From Psettodes erumei (lineage: Eukaryota; Chordata; Actinopteri; Pleuronectiformes; Psettodidae), in assembly GCA_016785225.1 (NCBI GenBank), contig JAFBJZ010000888.1:1-64000 (forward strand): 64,000 bases of DNA. Reading direction: 5' to 3'. The translations under genes were made by a program, and so were the position numbers. Positions 48,954-60,430 of the stretch are shown here, one piece after another. The first letter of the stretch is position 1, and each line of letters opens with the position of its first letter. The notes below the pieces were generated by a model. That model was given only the letters and a program-made list of their open reading frames with translations. It did not search any database and had not been told where the DNA came from.

Positions 48954-49156
48954 AAAAAAAAAAAAAAATTCTCAAATATACTGAATCCATTTTTACATAC
49001 TGTATTAAAAGGATATGTGCACTCAAGGATGAGAAATGGTAAGATCTATGCTCAGCAGCCAACAGAGGTGGTCACGTGTCACAAAGGACTTAAACCTTTA
49101 TCCGTATGGCAACAATTTACACTAGAGGAGAAGGTCCACACATACACACACAAAAA

Positions 49157-49230
<74 letters not shown>

Positions 49231-52200
49231 TCCCCAGCTCAGTAAAGGATGAGTGGACAAGCATAGACTCTCAAAAAAAATCCTGTGAATGGGTTTCCAT
49301 CACATTAGAACTCAAAGAGCCCTTCTGCAGAACAGAAATGGAGCTGCTTCTCTGGACTCAAAGCATTTTGAAGAGCAACACTCCACTGTCGCTGTTTTTA
49401 GTCTGTGTGCAGGGTAAAACAGCTACAAATATTTAGCCTTCTGAAGTACCTCCTAATGCAAGTGATGCTTTCACTCTGTTCTGGAGACTATAAATGGATG
49501 ATATCAACAAATATGGGTCGGGACAAAGTCCTGATAAATGCAGCTAAGGTTTTATATTTTAACAACATTATAGTTCTGTGGAAAATAAGTGTATCAAAGG
49601 AAAATCCTGTAATTCCACGCTGGCACAGATACACTGCTGTTCAGCCTGGTAGTGAGCTATTCTTAAATATACCAGATGACAGATCAATGTAAGCAATGAT
49701 ATTTGATATTAAAAAGACCAAGCAGGTTAGGGGAACACCCTTACAGGACAGGCAGAATGTAGAACTTTGAAGGTTAATATCCTGTGGAATTGTTTTGAAG
49801 AAGAAATGATTTGGTTACAGACTGATTTGGAAATATAATCAGTAAAGTTAGTTGGGGTTGGGGTAGAGGTAGAGGTAGTAGGGGGAAATAAAAGAGGTGG
49901 TCTTACAGCCAGGGACTGGCTCAATCTGAGGGAGTAGTCAGAGCTAGAGGAGGGACAGGAGGAAGAAGGTTAAAGAAAAACTGATACAAACTTTAAAAAA
50001 AGTCTTCCACAGAGGTGTGGAGATACGGGAAAAAAACCCTAAAGCAGCAGATTATACAGATGGCTTGCTGATGATGTGTAATTTTCATTTCTTGTATGGT
50101 GATCATGCGACTTACGGAGCGACGATCCAGCAGAACCTCCTCGAAGGATCTGGTTAAGAACATCATCGGTGTCGTTGGTGCTCGCCATGCTGTTCCTCAT
50201 CTGCATCATAGACAGCTGAGAGCACAGGCTGGGCTGACGGTCCATCTTCTTCACTGCCTGAGAGAGCATCCAACAACATCACCATCAACGCCAATCGTAC
50301 TGTAAGAACTGTTTTAGCTCAACAATGTAATTTGACGGCAGAGCCGCACACACCTTGTCGCTGAGTGTGGGGTCGTTCAGGGAGTACAGTTTATTGGTGA
50401 TGTCTTTGCCAATGAGGTACCTGAACACCTCGCTGAGGAAAGTGTCTGACTCCAGGAAGTAAGTGAGCCTCTCTCGAGACCAGCACAAGAACTTGCAGTT
50501 CTCCTCGGCCATGATGGTCACCTGTCCGTCAAATACAACAGCAAACAGAAGGAGCAACAGGTCATTTGTTTATTTTTAAACGTTATTTAGAGATGCTGGC
50601 ACAAACGGGGTTTGTTCATTCCTTTGATTTATTGGTTTCCGTGTTACCTGGAACTTCTCTCCTCTGTGCATCTCAGTGGACCTGAACTCTGGAGAATCGA
50701 TGAAGGAATTGGTGTAGATGTTGTGGAGGAAGTGGCCTCTGTATGACACCTTCATCCTGTCAGACAGAAACTTTAAAGTCAACACACTCTTTTGAAGTGA
50801 ATTAAAGCCTTAAATGTTCCTTGGATCAACAGTGTTTGGCATTTTGGATTATTAACGGGTTAAACAGCTAATCAACTATCAAAACTGCAGTATTAATCTG
50901 CAGGTTGTCTTACTGATTAGTCAATTCAGCACCAAATCATAAAATGAATGAATAAGATATTCACACATGCATGCTTCCATTTCAGTGAACACTTCCACTT
51001 AGATGCATTCAGGTCAACACTGGAGTATTTCTACAACATGAATCAGTCACTATGACTTATCTATCATGTTAAAGACAGTTGGGACAGAACAGGTGCACCT
51101 GGAGTCAAACAAACAGCACATACTTTCCTTTGAGGAGAATGCTGAGGCGTTCATCCACAGAGGTCTTGTCCTCAGCAGCGTAGGCCTGGCCTTTCTTTAG
51201 TGTCTGGATGGTGCAGAATTGTCCCGTGAGCCTCTGAAACAGAGCCTCCTTCACATGGAGGGGCTCAAACATCCGCTTGTAGACTGAGCGCAGCTCCCGG
51301 TCGATCTTAATCTGACAGAACAGAGCCACGGCCTTCACTCATCTTTCCAATAAAAAGCTCACATACAAAGCAAACTTCAGTTATGCTGCTGCGGCCTCTG
51401 TCAGAATTACATTCAGAGAGTTGGTGAACAGGTAAAGGAGCAGCAGCTGAGGAGGACAGGTCTCCTGTCTCATTATGAAAAGTCCTGATCTGATTCTATC
51501 AGCTTGTTGGAGGCCCCTTACTTAAACTAAATCCCCCAGAGGCACACATGGATTTGGTAAAACCTGCATCTTATTACCATAAAGTAGGGCTATGCTCCGG
51601 AGGATGTGCTGCTCCCTGCCAGAGGCAGTGAAGAAAAACTCAACGCTGAGCCTCAGCATAAATAAACACAGGCCTGGGTCAATACTTCAGTTCGGTGAAA
51701 CAGCGGGATGGCCTGAATATAAAGTGCCTGCCAGAATGTGAATGAGGGCATGTTGTCACAGGACTCACAGGCCTTCGCTTGTACAGGAGGAAGAAGAGGT
51801 GCATGAAGTTGACCACCAGAAACACCACGTTCCAAACCATCACATCCAGGTTGCACCTGTACAGAGTCGCCCACGCAATGAAGAGACCGCATCCTGTCAG
51901 GGTTAGAGATGCACAGCAAAGTGGATTCAGGCTAAGATATACCTGGAAACAACGTTTGTCAGTCTGGTTTAATAGTCATTCATAAAAACAGCATCTTGTA
52001 TAGCTGCTGTGGTTGTTGTGGCATTTCCTGAAGTATTGTTGGATTTAAAGTTGTGACGTTTAACAATGCTTGATCAAAAAATATTTCATTCAATTACAGT
52101 TTTGAAAAAATATTTTTTTATTTTCTATATTATTTTACTATACTACAATATTAATTGATTGATTTACTTGTATATTTGAATAATATAAATATGACCATCT

Positions 52201-52999
52201 GGTCTTTGATAATAAAAAAAATACAAGAGTTTTAAAGCAATGTATTTAAGTGACCTTACAAGATTAACGACTGCAGCTCTGTTAGTTTACTCTTCCCCTT
52301 CGGTCTGTTTCTTTTTCTCTGTAAAATCCTCTGAGAGTGGCTTGTGCCAAAGGCCAATATAAATAAATGAACTGTCAAAGTTACAACCACATTTCCCATA
52401 AATCCTGCTACTTCCTGCCTGTGCTCTCTTTCCAAGTGGAAGATAAACATGTTGGAAGAGCTTTTTTCCATCTTCCATTCTCCCCCTCCTTTATCTGCCG
52501 CTATCTGAGCCTATTAGGGCCTCGGCTCTGTCTGAGATACCTCTATGTGCTTAACAAAAGAAACCCAAATCTTCTGCACGTTAATTTAAGTAAACCAAAT
52601 TCTCAACAGGCTTGTGGTAATAATTCACAAGTGCACTGATACGGAGGGCAGTTTTGATCACAGTGAGAAGAACATCTGTCGAGGCTGCTTTTAGTATGCT
52701 CAGATAATCTTAAAGCCAAGCTTCAGACTTATGAACAGAGGAATGCCATCAGCAGGGGGCGCTGTGGACTGACCTGTCATCAGGAGGACGCGCAGCAGGA
52801 TCATGTGCAGGCCCAGGGTGGTTGGGATGACCAGCCCCAGTAGTAGGGACAGGTTCGCCAGGTGGAAAAGGAGGTGGTGGGTCTGCTCCCACTCCTGGCA
52901 CGAGGTAGCATTGGGCTCGGCTAGGAGTCCCGGAGTGACAGAGGGGAAGGTGGGCAGTGTGGCGTAGAGGGGGAGGGGGTGCTCTGAGGTAGCAGACAT
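48826..52999 (-). CDS. bves: Blood vessel epicardial substance / POPDC1, Popeye-domain cAMP-binding membrane protein (7 coding exons, about 361 aa)
   Basis: BVES is a plasma-membrane protein of heart and skeletal muscle. It binds cAMP, modulates channels such as TREK-1, and takes part in cell-cell contact. The reading shows an extracellular N-terminus with a glycosylation site at N30 (NATS), three membrane segments at about residues 40-117, and then the Popeye domain. That domain carries the phosphate-binding signature FIDSPEF (198-204) and FQVT (215-218), followed by LIGKDITNKLYSLND. The acidic tail contains KMKPIEEGLEDDVF. Seven coding exons match the mammalian exon count, and 361 aa compares with 360 in human. 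It shares strand and fold with popdc3, its tandem paralogue 5 kb upstream. All junctions are in frame and GT-AG except the last acceptor, where no AG is present at the expected place. Confidence 0.95.
49159..49226. repeat. Compound (CT)n(CA)n microsatellite in a bves intron
   Basis: About 15 CT units run directly into about 19 CA units. Confidence 0.95.
50116..50257 (-). CDS. bves: bves coding exon 6 (aa 273-319)
   Basis: It encodes AVKKMDRQPSLCSQLSMMQM, RNSMASTNDTDD and ILRGGSAGSSL. It ends one base into a codon, with a strong donor GTAAGT. Confidence 0.93.
50354..50521 (-). CDS. bves: bves coding exon 5 (aa 217-272)
   Basis: It encodes VTIMAEENCKFLCWSRERLT, FRYLIGKDITNKLYSLND and PTLSDK. 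It holds 56 whole codons, with donor GTGTGT. Confidence 0.96.
50648..50756 (-). CDS. bves: bves coding exon 4 (aa 180-216), cAMP-binding signature
   Basis: It encodes MKVSYRGHFLHNIYTNSFID and SPEFRSTEMHRGEKFQ. FIDSPEF is the conserved Popeye phosphate-binding motif. The donor is GTAACA. Confidence 0.96.
51124..51311 (-). CDS. bves: bves coding exon 3 (aa 118-179)
   Basis: It encodes IKIDRELRSVYKRMFEPLHV, QRLTGQFCTIQTLKKGQAYA and DERLSILLKG, the start of the Popeye domain. The donor is GTATGT. Confidence 0.95.
51769..51893 (-). CDS. bves: bves coding exon 2 (aa 76-117)
   Basis: It encodes CGLFIAWATLYRCNLDVMVW and VVNFMHLFFLLYKRRP, the second and third membrane segments. The donor is GTGAGT. 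Confidence 0.94.
52748..52764 (+). promoter_or_regulatory. CTCF-like motif beside the first bves coding exon
   Basis: ATCAGCAGGGGGCGCTG is close to the classic CTCF consensus. It lies about 10 bp inside the intron following bves coding exon 1. Confidence 0.5.
52774..52999 (-). CDS. bves: bves coding exon 1 (aa 1-75)
   Basis: The ATG is at 52997-52999, and the exon continues as 5' UTR to an acceptor at about 53023. It encodes the N-glycosylated N-terminus (EPNATS) and the membrane segment LANLSLLLGLVIPTTLGLHM. The donor is GTCAGT. Confidence 0.94.
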
Positions 53000-53023
53000 C
53001 CTTCAGCAGGGTCACCTTGAACA

Positions 53024-54639
53024 CTAGGACGAGGTTATAGAAAATGTGACTGGATGAATTGTTCAGAGTATCATGTGTTTGAAGGGAAATGGCATGTGCT
53101 TATTCCTCATCCTGCAATATACCAAGTTGTTTTTACTTGGCATATTATAGTCTGGTTTGGCCTTTGCCAGGGTACAGCTCATGCGGCTGCTTAGCAGCTA
53201 ATTGCTCCACAGTGTTTACCGCTTATGTTTGCTGCAGTCTTGCAATGTCTGCAGTGCAAAAAGAACGAGAACGTCTCCTAATATCCCAACATGGTAGTGT
53301 TCCCGATAATTCCAAAGTCGTTAACCTCAAGCCTTGCAGTCACACAATATCAATAAGTTACAGTAAATCACCAAAATCTTTATTGTGTTACATATTTGTA
53401 GAGGGTTCATTAACAAGTGAAACTGGAAACTGGCAAACACTGCACACAGTATGAATTTGAGTTTAATATAGGCTTCTGTTGAGATGTAACTCTCACTAAG
53501 GTCTCTGATGTAAATTTGGGAATAAATTCCATTTGAGATAAATGGGACTTTCCTGTTTCCTGGGTTTCCTGTTGTAGCTGGGGAGCTTTAATCAATGAGA
53601 CACACACAAGACGCACATGTAACATCTTGGACACTGCAGTGTGATTGTATATGATTGCTACTGTGTTTCACATGTCCGGGACATCATTGAGCTTTTATTA
53701 TACACTACAGAAAAATAAGAGAGAGCCTACCTGCACACAGGTAACTGGCCCTTCTTTGTCAGGGCTGCATTAATATATAATCAATTTAACTAAAAGCAGC
53801 ATGTAAATTTTAGGGGCTTTTAAATTAGTTTTAGAATGATAATATTTTTGGTCACATAATTTTGATGGTGGGGATTTTGGTGAAATCTAACAGCAATTAA
53901 TAAGGATCACTTTAAGTTACTTTGTTTTTGCTTAACCAATGACTTCATATATGAATGTGTAGCCAGTGGGTGCAAATGCTTTGTGTTCAGTATTTCTTCA
54001 GTGTGTGAGCAGCCATTTTACCACTGCTACAATTATACATATACATAAAGTGAAGCAACATTTCACTCGAGATATGGATTTGGAGATTTCATTGACTAGA
54101 TAGACCATGAACAAGAATCATACTTTATGTATGTACTTTACTGTATTTACGTGCTCTTTTTTGCTTTAGTTTTTTCCCTTTTCATGAAACTGTAATGACA
54201 TGTTAATTTGAATCCATTTTCTATCTGAATGTGCTCTGCGGGTCTGTCTGACCTTGCAGATATAAAAACAGAACATCTGGACTGCATAAAAAAAATGACT
54301 GCATTGACAAAAAGCAGTTCATGTCCAATGTCATCCTACATCCTGGGGATACATCTCACAACAGGCTTGGATATGGAAGCTCCAGTATAAACATTTCACT
54401 GTATCTATTCTACTCGTGAGATTAAATGAAGTACACACGCTCGAAAACTTATTTTTACTTCTCAACTATAAACGACTTCATATTCTCCCCCTGTAACAGT
54501 ATCAGCTGCTGTGTTTGTTCCCCCGTCACGTGTAAAAATAGATGTGGTTACACTTCAAAGCGGCAGAGAATTTCCCACAGTAACAACTTTCTAAATGTTC
54601 TTTAAAGTGTCTGGTAGAAAAAAAGATGACCTTACTCAC
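53024..54639 (-). other. bves first intron
   Basis: The donor GTGAGTAAGG at 54639 pairs with acceptor CCTAG near 53024. The intron is AT-rich, and nothing else was recognised. Confidence 0.55.
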
Positions 54640-54930
54640 CGATTGCGCTGCTGCCGGTGAAACGCAAATCTGCTCAGTGCACGAGGAGGAACGATCTCGG
54701 CGAGAGGCTTGGAGACTGTGCTGGTGGCTGCGGGCTGGACCCTCGAGTCGGGGGGCTGCACAATGTGCGCCGCACATTCCACACGGTTGACAGCGAGGGA
54801 CTAAAATAGGCAAGAGGACGAGAGCAGCGCGCCTGCAGGATCCGAGAGCTCCGAGGGGGGGCGACAGAGCACCGCCACCCTGCGATCCCCCCCTGAACCC
54901 GAGCGCGGCGACGACGCGACTTCCCGTCGC
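54640..54930 (-). promoter_or_regulatory. bves noncoding first exon and CpG-rich promoter
   Basis: A strong donor (GTGAGTAAGG, minus strand) ends an exon at 54640. The sequence upstream to about 54.93 kb is GC-rich with many CpG. The 5' UTR would be spliced to the acceptor near 53023. The cap site is not defined. Confidence 0.55.
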
Positions 54931-57866
54931 AAAAACTAAACGATTGTGTTTGTGGCACGGTTCCTAAATGATTCACGGAACACGCCACGTTGAGCTCATT
55001 CTGCTTCTGATACTTTTTGGCGCCCTAAACCCCGCTAAGTTGGAGCTTAGCACTTTTAGCTATGGTGTGAGTGCTGGAAAACTTCGTTTGAAGTGCAATG
55101 AAGCTAGCACAACAAAAATAAATTTTAAAAAGGAGAGGAGGAGGAAAACAACACCAGGATAGTGGTACGTGGATAAAATTTTGAGCTACATCTTCTGGCA
55201 ACATCTTTTAAAACTGTAGCTAACTAGGCCTAGCTATTGCCACTGAATTAACTGTTCAGCTAAGTCACTGCGCTAGCTTTCGTAGCAAGCTAGCTAGCTA
55301 TCGCTTCTTGATAACTGTTCAGCTAAGTCACTTAGTTTAACTAGCGGCAAAATCAAATTTAGAGTTTACGAGCATTTTTTATGTAGTTGTCTGGCACAAA
55401 ATACTTAATATACCTTTGTACATCCTGGGAATGGTCTTAATATCTCACCATGTAACATTATAACTTGCTGAATTTTTGTAGGGGGGTGGGGGGTCTCATA
55501 TTCTGACACAGACTGCCCTGATCTGTCTCATTATAAATGATTCAGACATCTCCAGCTAAATCACAGAATTCATTAAAGAGACGAACATGATGACCATGAT
55601 CCCCTGCTGCCTTCCCATCATGTCATAACTCCTACAGAAGGTAGAAGGTTTCTTAGTTATTCACAATGGGTAAAACCAGATTCTATGTGCCACAGTTTTC
55701 GCTCACGTTTTGTCTGTAATCAAATCACATGTCACTTCCTGTCATAATGTTTCATCCAATCAAAATTTACTGATCGCTACAGCGTAAACTATTGCGCATC
55801 TAGTAGCAGTGAATGAGCGGTCGAGAATGTGATTTTAGTCCCAGCCTCAGAGTGATGTTAAGGATCTAAGGTCAAAGGTGAGGGCTGGCACGGCCTCGGC
55901 GATCGGACTCGTTCATGCTCTCGGCTGACTGATGGGCACGAGGCGGGGTGAATCCATTGGGTTTGCTGATGCCCAACGAGATGTTCAAGAAGCAGGTGTA
56001 GGTGGTGACACTTCTGCTACCAATGCAAGTCTTGTGCACCAGGAGCAACAATTTGGAACAGCAATTTTGACAACAACAACAACATTTTGCCTTTAAAAGA
56101 GGTAAATGGAAATGTAATTATAGATTTCTTTATTTACAATGTGAGAACAAAATATCCCTGATAGCAGGAGGCCTGGTGATTTCTCTGTTAAGGGACATGC
56201 AGTGGGAAAAAGGAAATATGTGGGTGGAATGGAGCTGGCTGTGTTTGAGAGCAGGAGGGACACGCACGGTATGTTGTCTGACTGACAGCCCAAAACATAA
56301 TGGTTGCACAAAGGTAGAACACTGGATAATTGTCTTTTGAGTCAAAGGAAAAAAACAGTGTCCCAGTTACATCAAGTTTTAATTTCATTAAGTAAATCTT
56401 CCTCACAATTTGAATTTATTTGCATTATTACATTAGATAGCTGTTTTCCAGGTCAAATTCTAATGTGAACTCAAGACAAACCTACTAAGCCATCTCCATG
56501 GCGACTGAAAAAAAAAAAATACAAGCTCCAACGCACTGACTTAAAAGCCTCGACAAAAATGTTGATGACCTTTGAGTCCAGATTATTGCAAATTACTGTA
56601 AATGTCATGGTCATTTTACTGTATACTGTATTGTAGCCAGACAGCCTGTATATTATTTACATTATTCCGTGTTGTGTGTGTGTATGTGCAAAAAACCCCA
56701 GAAAAACCTACACAGTAAAATAAAGTATAATTTATTTTTACAGTTAAATATAGACACCACTCGCCTATTTACATCTACAGCACATTTAACATTTTCACAA
56801 TGTTCCATTGATCACAGCCACTGATCTAATCCGTCAACGTTACACATTACAGAATCTTTTTAAGGTAAGTATTTATTTCACTCAGTACATTCCACGCACG
56901 TATAGTACATATCCTTTTAATTAAACCACAAGCTAATGTTAAGTAGTGAAATAGCTGTTTGCCTTTGAGTTTGTTTTAACAGCACAATGGAGCGTCATGC
57001 ACCTAATTCTATTTCCATACACGCACGAACGTACGCAGGAGTAAATAAACTTTCACAAACTGACCTCAGTTGCGCAAACGCATTCAGATCAGGGTTGGCC
57101 AGCTCCTCAGTCCAATTATTAAGTGCATTATTTTCTTTTGCTGCTGCCTGACTGTGTTGTGTTTGAACGGATGTCGAAAATCCGACTCCGCGTGTACCAC
57201 GACCGTATGAAGCTTCCAACGTGGCACCCCATTCATTTCTATGAAAGGGGCTCACGAGGCACATAGGTGGAGAAACTTCTTCAGGCTTCCTCTGGCTCCG
57301 AGCCCGAGCGGTGGAGTTCTTCTCCGGCTGAACCAGCTGAGGCTGTTTCGGCAGCAGGATTTTACAACCGTAAAGTCCGACGGGGGTATGAGGGATGCTG
57401 AGCCGAAGCCACAGAGGCGCAAGCGGCGTAGGAAAGCCCCCTTCGTTTTTTGGGGGTGATTTGTTTTAACGGCAGTAAGATGCTTTATGAAGATAGAATC
57501 AGGAGAGTTAAAGCTTTCAAACATGTGCCACGGTTGTGTGAAGATCGGGTCTGGTTCAGACCAAAACACAGCTGAAGTGGCGTTACAAGCGTCGCCAAAG
57601 CGGGATGGTGTATTTTAAAAAGGGCATCGGTGTTGCTGGCAAGGCTACCATGAAGTGGCCCTCAAATGTCTTAGGCTTCTTTTAGTCACATGACCCTGTT
57701 GTGACATATCGCGTATCATCTTGACCTCATGATCTGTGTCTCGGATCTGACGACGACTTGGGCAGGTTCGACCGAACTTCACTTGAAACCCCTTACTAAA
57801 TGAGACTATTTTTACACTACATTCCTACACACAATGAGCTGCTGCCAAGTGTTTAAGGCCCGGAGC

Positions 57867-57870
<4 letters not shown>
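54931..57870. other. Spacer between popdc3 and bves; no gene
   Basis: A 21-bp direct repeat (55249-55269 and 55312-55332) and CTAG-rich DNA lie near 55.2-55.35 kb. A GC-rich block occurs at 57240-57440 whose reading frames I do not recognise. Confidence 0.5.

Positions 57871-57874
<4 letters not shown>

Positions 57875-57907
<33 letters not shown>
57875..57907. repeat. (GT)n microsatellite abutting the popdc3 stop
   Basis: The repeat begins in the popdc3 3' UTR immediately after the stop codon. Confidence 0.95.
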
Positions 57908-57908
<1 letters not shown>

Positions 57909-58186
57909 CACACAGTCCTTCCACCCTGCACCGGCACTTGGAGGAGGCCATCTGCCTTTTCTAATTCGGTCCCCGGCATGTGACAGAAGCTCGGTAAGCG
58001 GAGATCGTAGCGGTGGCCCGACTTGTTGAATGCCTTGTCGTTGAGGGAGTAGAGCTTCTCCGCGATGTCGTTGCGCACGACCAGGGCAAAGATCTTGGCT
58101 ATGTAGCGGTGCTTGGCAAAAAGCAGATAGAGCTTCTTCCTCCGCCACGCCACGTATCGGCAGGGGTTATCGGCGCGCAGGGTCAC
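57908..58186 (-). CDS. popdc3: popdc3 coding exon 3 (aa 206-297) and stop
   Basis: It encodes VTLRADNPCRYVAWRRKKLY, LLFAKHRYIAKIFALVVRND and EKLYSLNDKAFNKSGHRYDL. The stop TGA at 57908-57910 is embedded in the edge of a CA/GT repeat. Confidence 0.95.
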
Positions 58187-60253
58187 CTGCGGAGGACAAA
58201 ACGCTTCACTGAGATTACTGATTACAGCTTGGCTCTTATCTTGTAGTTCTTTTCTAATCAGTTACGTTGACAAAAGCAGTCGCTGAGATCTGGCAACTCT
58301 GTGACAAAACCATAAACCTGCAGATCCACGTTCTTCAATAAGGGTAAGACCAAATTCAAACCATGGTTACATCTAATAACCCGTTCGATAATACTCACTA
58401 GTCATTAACCGGATTTGATTGACAGTTTTGTTAGCAAATGCCAATTTAGATTTCTTTGGCTGATATTTTTGGATATGTTCTTAGAATAAATTAAATCAGG
58501 TTTCAAACGTGTCAATTAATCAGGAGCTCTCTCTACATTCTCAAGAGGAGTATGTCATGTGGTCAATGAGGTGGATGTTGTTCAATTTTTTTTCTTTTTG
58601 TCATCAAATTGCTAAAAAGTCTGATGTGTTAGTGGGCTTGGAGCTGAGAGCTACAAACAAAGCACTGATTCCTACTGCTGACTAAAATTAAAATAAATAA
58701 ACAAATCTATACATAATATAAAATAAATAGGAATAGCAGCTTCACTGTTTTTGCTCCAGTGAGTATTCATCGAGCATTAGGGTGTGTGGGATTCAGGTTT
58801 GTTTTTGTCTGTGTGTGTGTGTGTGTGTGTGTGGTAATGCAACAACAGCACCTCATAGCACAAACAGTACCTCGGGTGCGTAAAGTGCACGTTTACAGTA
58901 CCGAACAATACTGAACTGATGTTCTTCCCGTTATAAAATCTGTGTTTGAATTCTCGTGCACGAGTTGACACGAACCTGGAAGACGCCCTCCTCCGACGGC
59001 CTCAGAGAGTCCCACTCGGGAGAATCCAGGAACTGGAAAGGGTAGATGTAATGCAGGAACTCTCCGTTCACTGTCACACGGATTCTGCAGGAGAGTGGAC
59101 GGAGGGTGGACAGTGGGAAACGCTGTGAGACGAGCCGACTCACGCAGAAACCGTTGAACGCCGCTAAAAGGATCATCTGTCGCGCTGTGCCGCAACAGAT
59201 GTCGGCGCCCGCTGTGACCTAATGTGTGTGAGAGGCTGAAAGCAGATTACAGCATTATGCTTTATACAATTTAGTGCGATTAGACATTGAGTTATCCTAA
59301 GTGGGCTTCGCTGACATAGGCCTCGTGATTTTCGACCACGTCCCTTCGCAGTTTTATCAGCGGATGTGAGCGGAAGTGATGTCATGACAAACCGCGGCCA
59401 AATCTCCGGCACTGACATTTCCTTACAGCAAACAAACACATGCAAATATTACATATGGGGAGAATGTCAATTTGGCCTTGTCCCTTATAAATGAGTTCAC
59501 TGCGTTCAGTGCGCTGAACCCCTTTTCCCCCCAATTCCTGCTAATAATCAACTTTTTTTGAAGCACCACTTGGTTTCTCTGCTTCTCTCATTCCCTGAGA
59601 GGTGAGCTGTTGGAGACTGAAAGTTCTGACGACGAGGGACGAAGTTCTGTTTTGGTGCTTTTACTAAAAAAAGTGAAACCCTGAAATTGCATTTCATCTG
59701 TTATTGTTACCTTTCATACTTTAGCAAGACAACTTTCGTGTAGTCACCTGCCAGACAGGAGCATGGACAGCTTATCGATCGCTGTTTTCCCCTCTATGGC
59801 GAAGCAGTGGTTCGTCTCCAAGGTGTGGATGTCGCTGTCACAGCACGCCACTATCTTCCCGAAGTGCGTGAGCGACACGCCCAGCTTCTGGAACATGCGC
59901 TGGTAGAGCTCCTGGAGCTCCTTGTCGAAGGAGACGCTCCTCAGGCGGTAGGCGACGTGCAGGACCTGCCCCAGGCACACGCCGAAGAGCGCGAAGCTCC
60001 AGAGGAACGAGTCCGTGGTGCAGGGGTCCGTCCACGCCCACAGCGTGGTGCAGAAGAAGCCAAGGGTGAGGAAGAAGAACAGGTAGAGGAGCCCGTAGAA
60101 GCCGCTGCCGCCCATGAAGCCGAGGACGAGGAAGATGTTGGCGAGGTGGAACACGGCGCCCTCCGCCCCGTCCCGCCACTCCTCGCACAGCGGGTACAGC
60201 GACGCCACCTGCTCCACCGTGTAGTTCATGGCTTCGAAGTCCGGAGGCTCCAT
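57908..60253 (-). CDS. popdc3: POPDC3, Popeye-domain-containing protein 3 (3 coding exons, 297 aa)
   Basis: POPDC3 is a three-pass muscle membrane protein with an intracellular cAMP-binding Popeye domain. Human POPDC3 variants cause limb-girdle muscular dystrophy. The exons (506, 109 and 279 nt) give 297 residues against 291 in human. The reading shows an N-terminal NYT glycosylation site at N10, and FMGGSGFYGLLYLFFFLTLG and FFCTTLWAWTD in the membrane region. It continues with EGKTAIDKLSMLLSGR, FLDSPEW (187-193), the phosphate-binding motif, and FQVT across the last junction. The first ATG (60251-60253) was taken; a second in-frame ATG is at codon 9. Intron phases match those of bves at the equivalent Popeye-domain positions, as expected for tandem paralogues. 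Confidence 0.96.
58808..58833. repeat. (GT)n microsatellite in the second popdc3 intron
   Basis: A perfect GT run within the intron between coding exons 2 and 3. Confidence 0.95.
58976..59084 (-). CDS. popdc3: popdc3 coding exon 2 (aa 169-205)
   Basis: It encodes IRVTVNGEFLHYIYPFQFLD and SPEWDSLRPSEEGVFQ. Its length, 109 nt, is the same as the equivalent bves exon. The donor is GTTCGT. Confidence 0.96.
59748..60253 (-). CDS. popdc3: popdc3 coding exon 1 (aa 1-168)
   Basis: It encodes the start, all three membrane segments and the first part of the Popeye domain (TLETNHCFAIEGKTAIDKLS). It is very GC-rich. The donor is GTGACT. Confidence 0.96.
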
Positions 60254-60430
60254 GTCCGCTGAAGTGACCCCAACTACCGGCGGAGTTAACGCAGAAGTCA
60301 GCCAGGCTCTCCCGGAGCTTCCGAGGCGCTCACACGGGGGAACACATGGACGCGCTGTCGCCCGAGTGTTGACAGCCGGCTGTGTGTGAGGAGAGCCGAG
60401 TTTAGCCCGAGATGCGACCGGAAGTACTGT
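60254..60430 (-). promoter_or_regulatory. popdc3 5' UTR/promoter
   Basis: GC-rich DNA lies just upstream of the popdc3 ATG. It contains ACCGGAAGT (60417-60425), a good ETS-family consensus. The transcription start is inferred only. Confidence 0.4.

Noticed and set aside
48927..49436. 169-codon plus-strand open frame
   Set aside because: It passes through the CT/CA microsatellite and is antisense to the bves tail, so it is not a gene.
59807..60262. 151-codon plus-strand open frame opposite popdc3 exon 1
   Set aside because: It is the antisense shadow of a GC-rich real exon; its E/A/V-rich reading has no conserved features.
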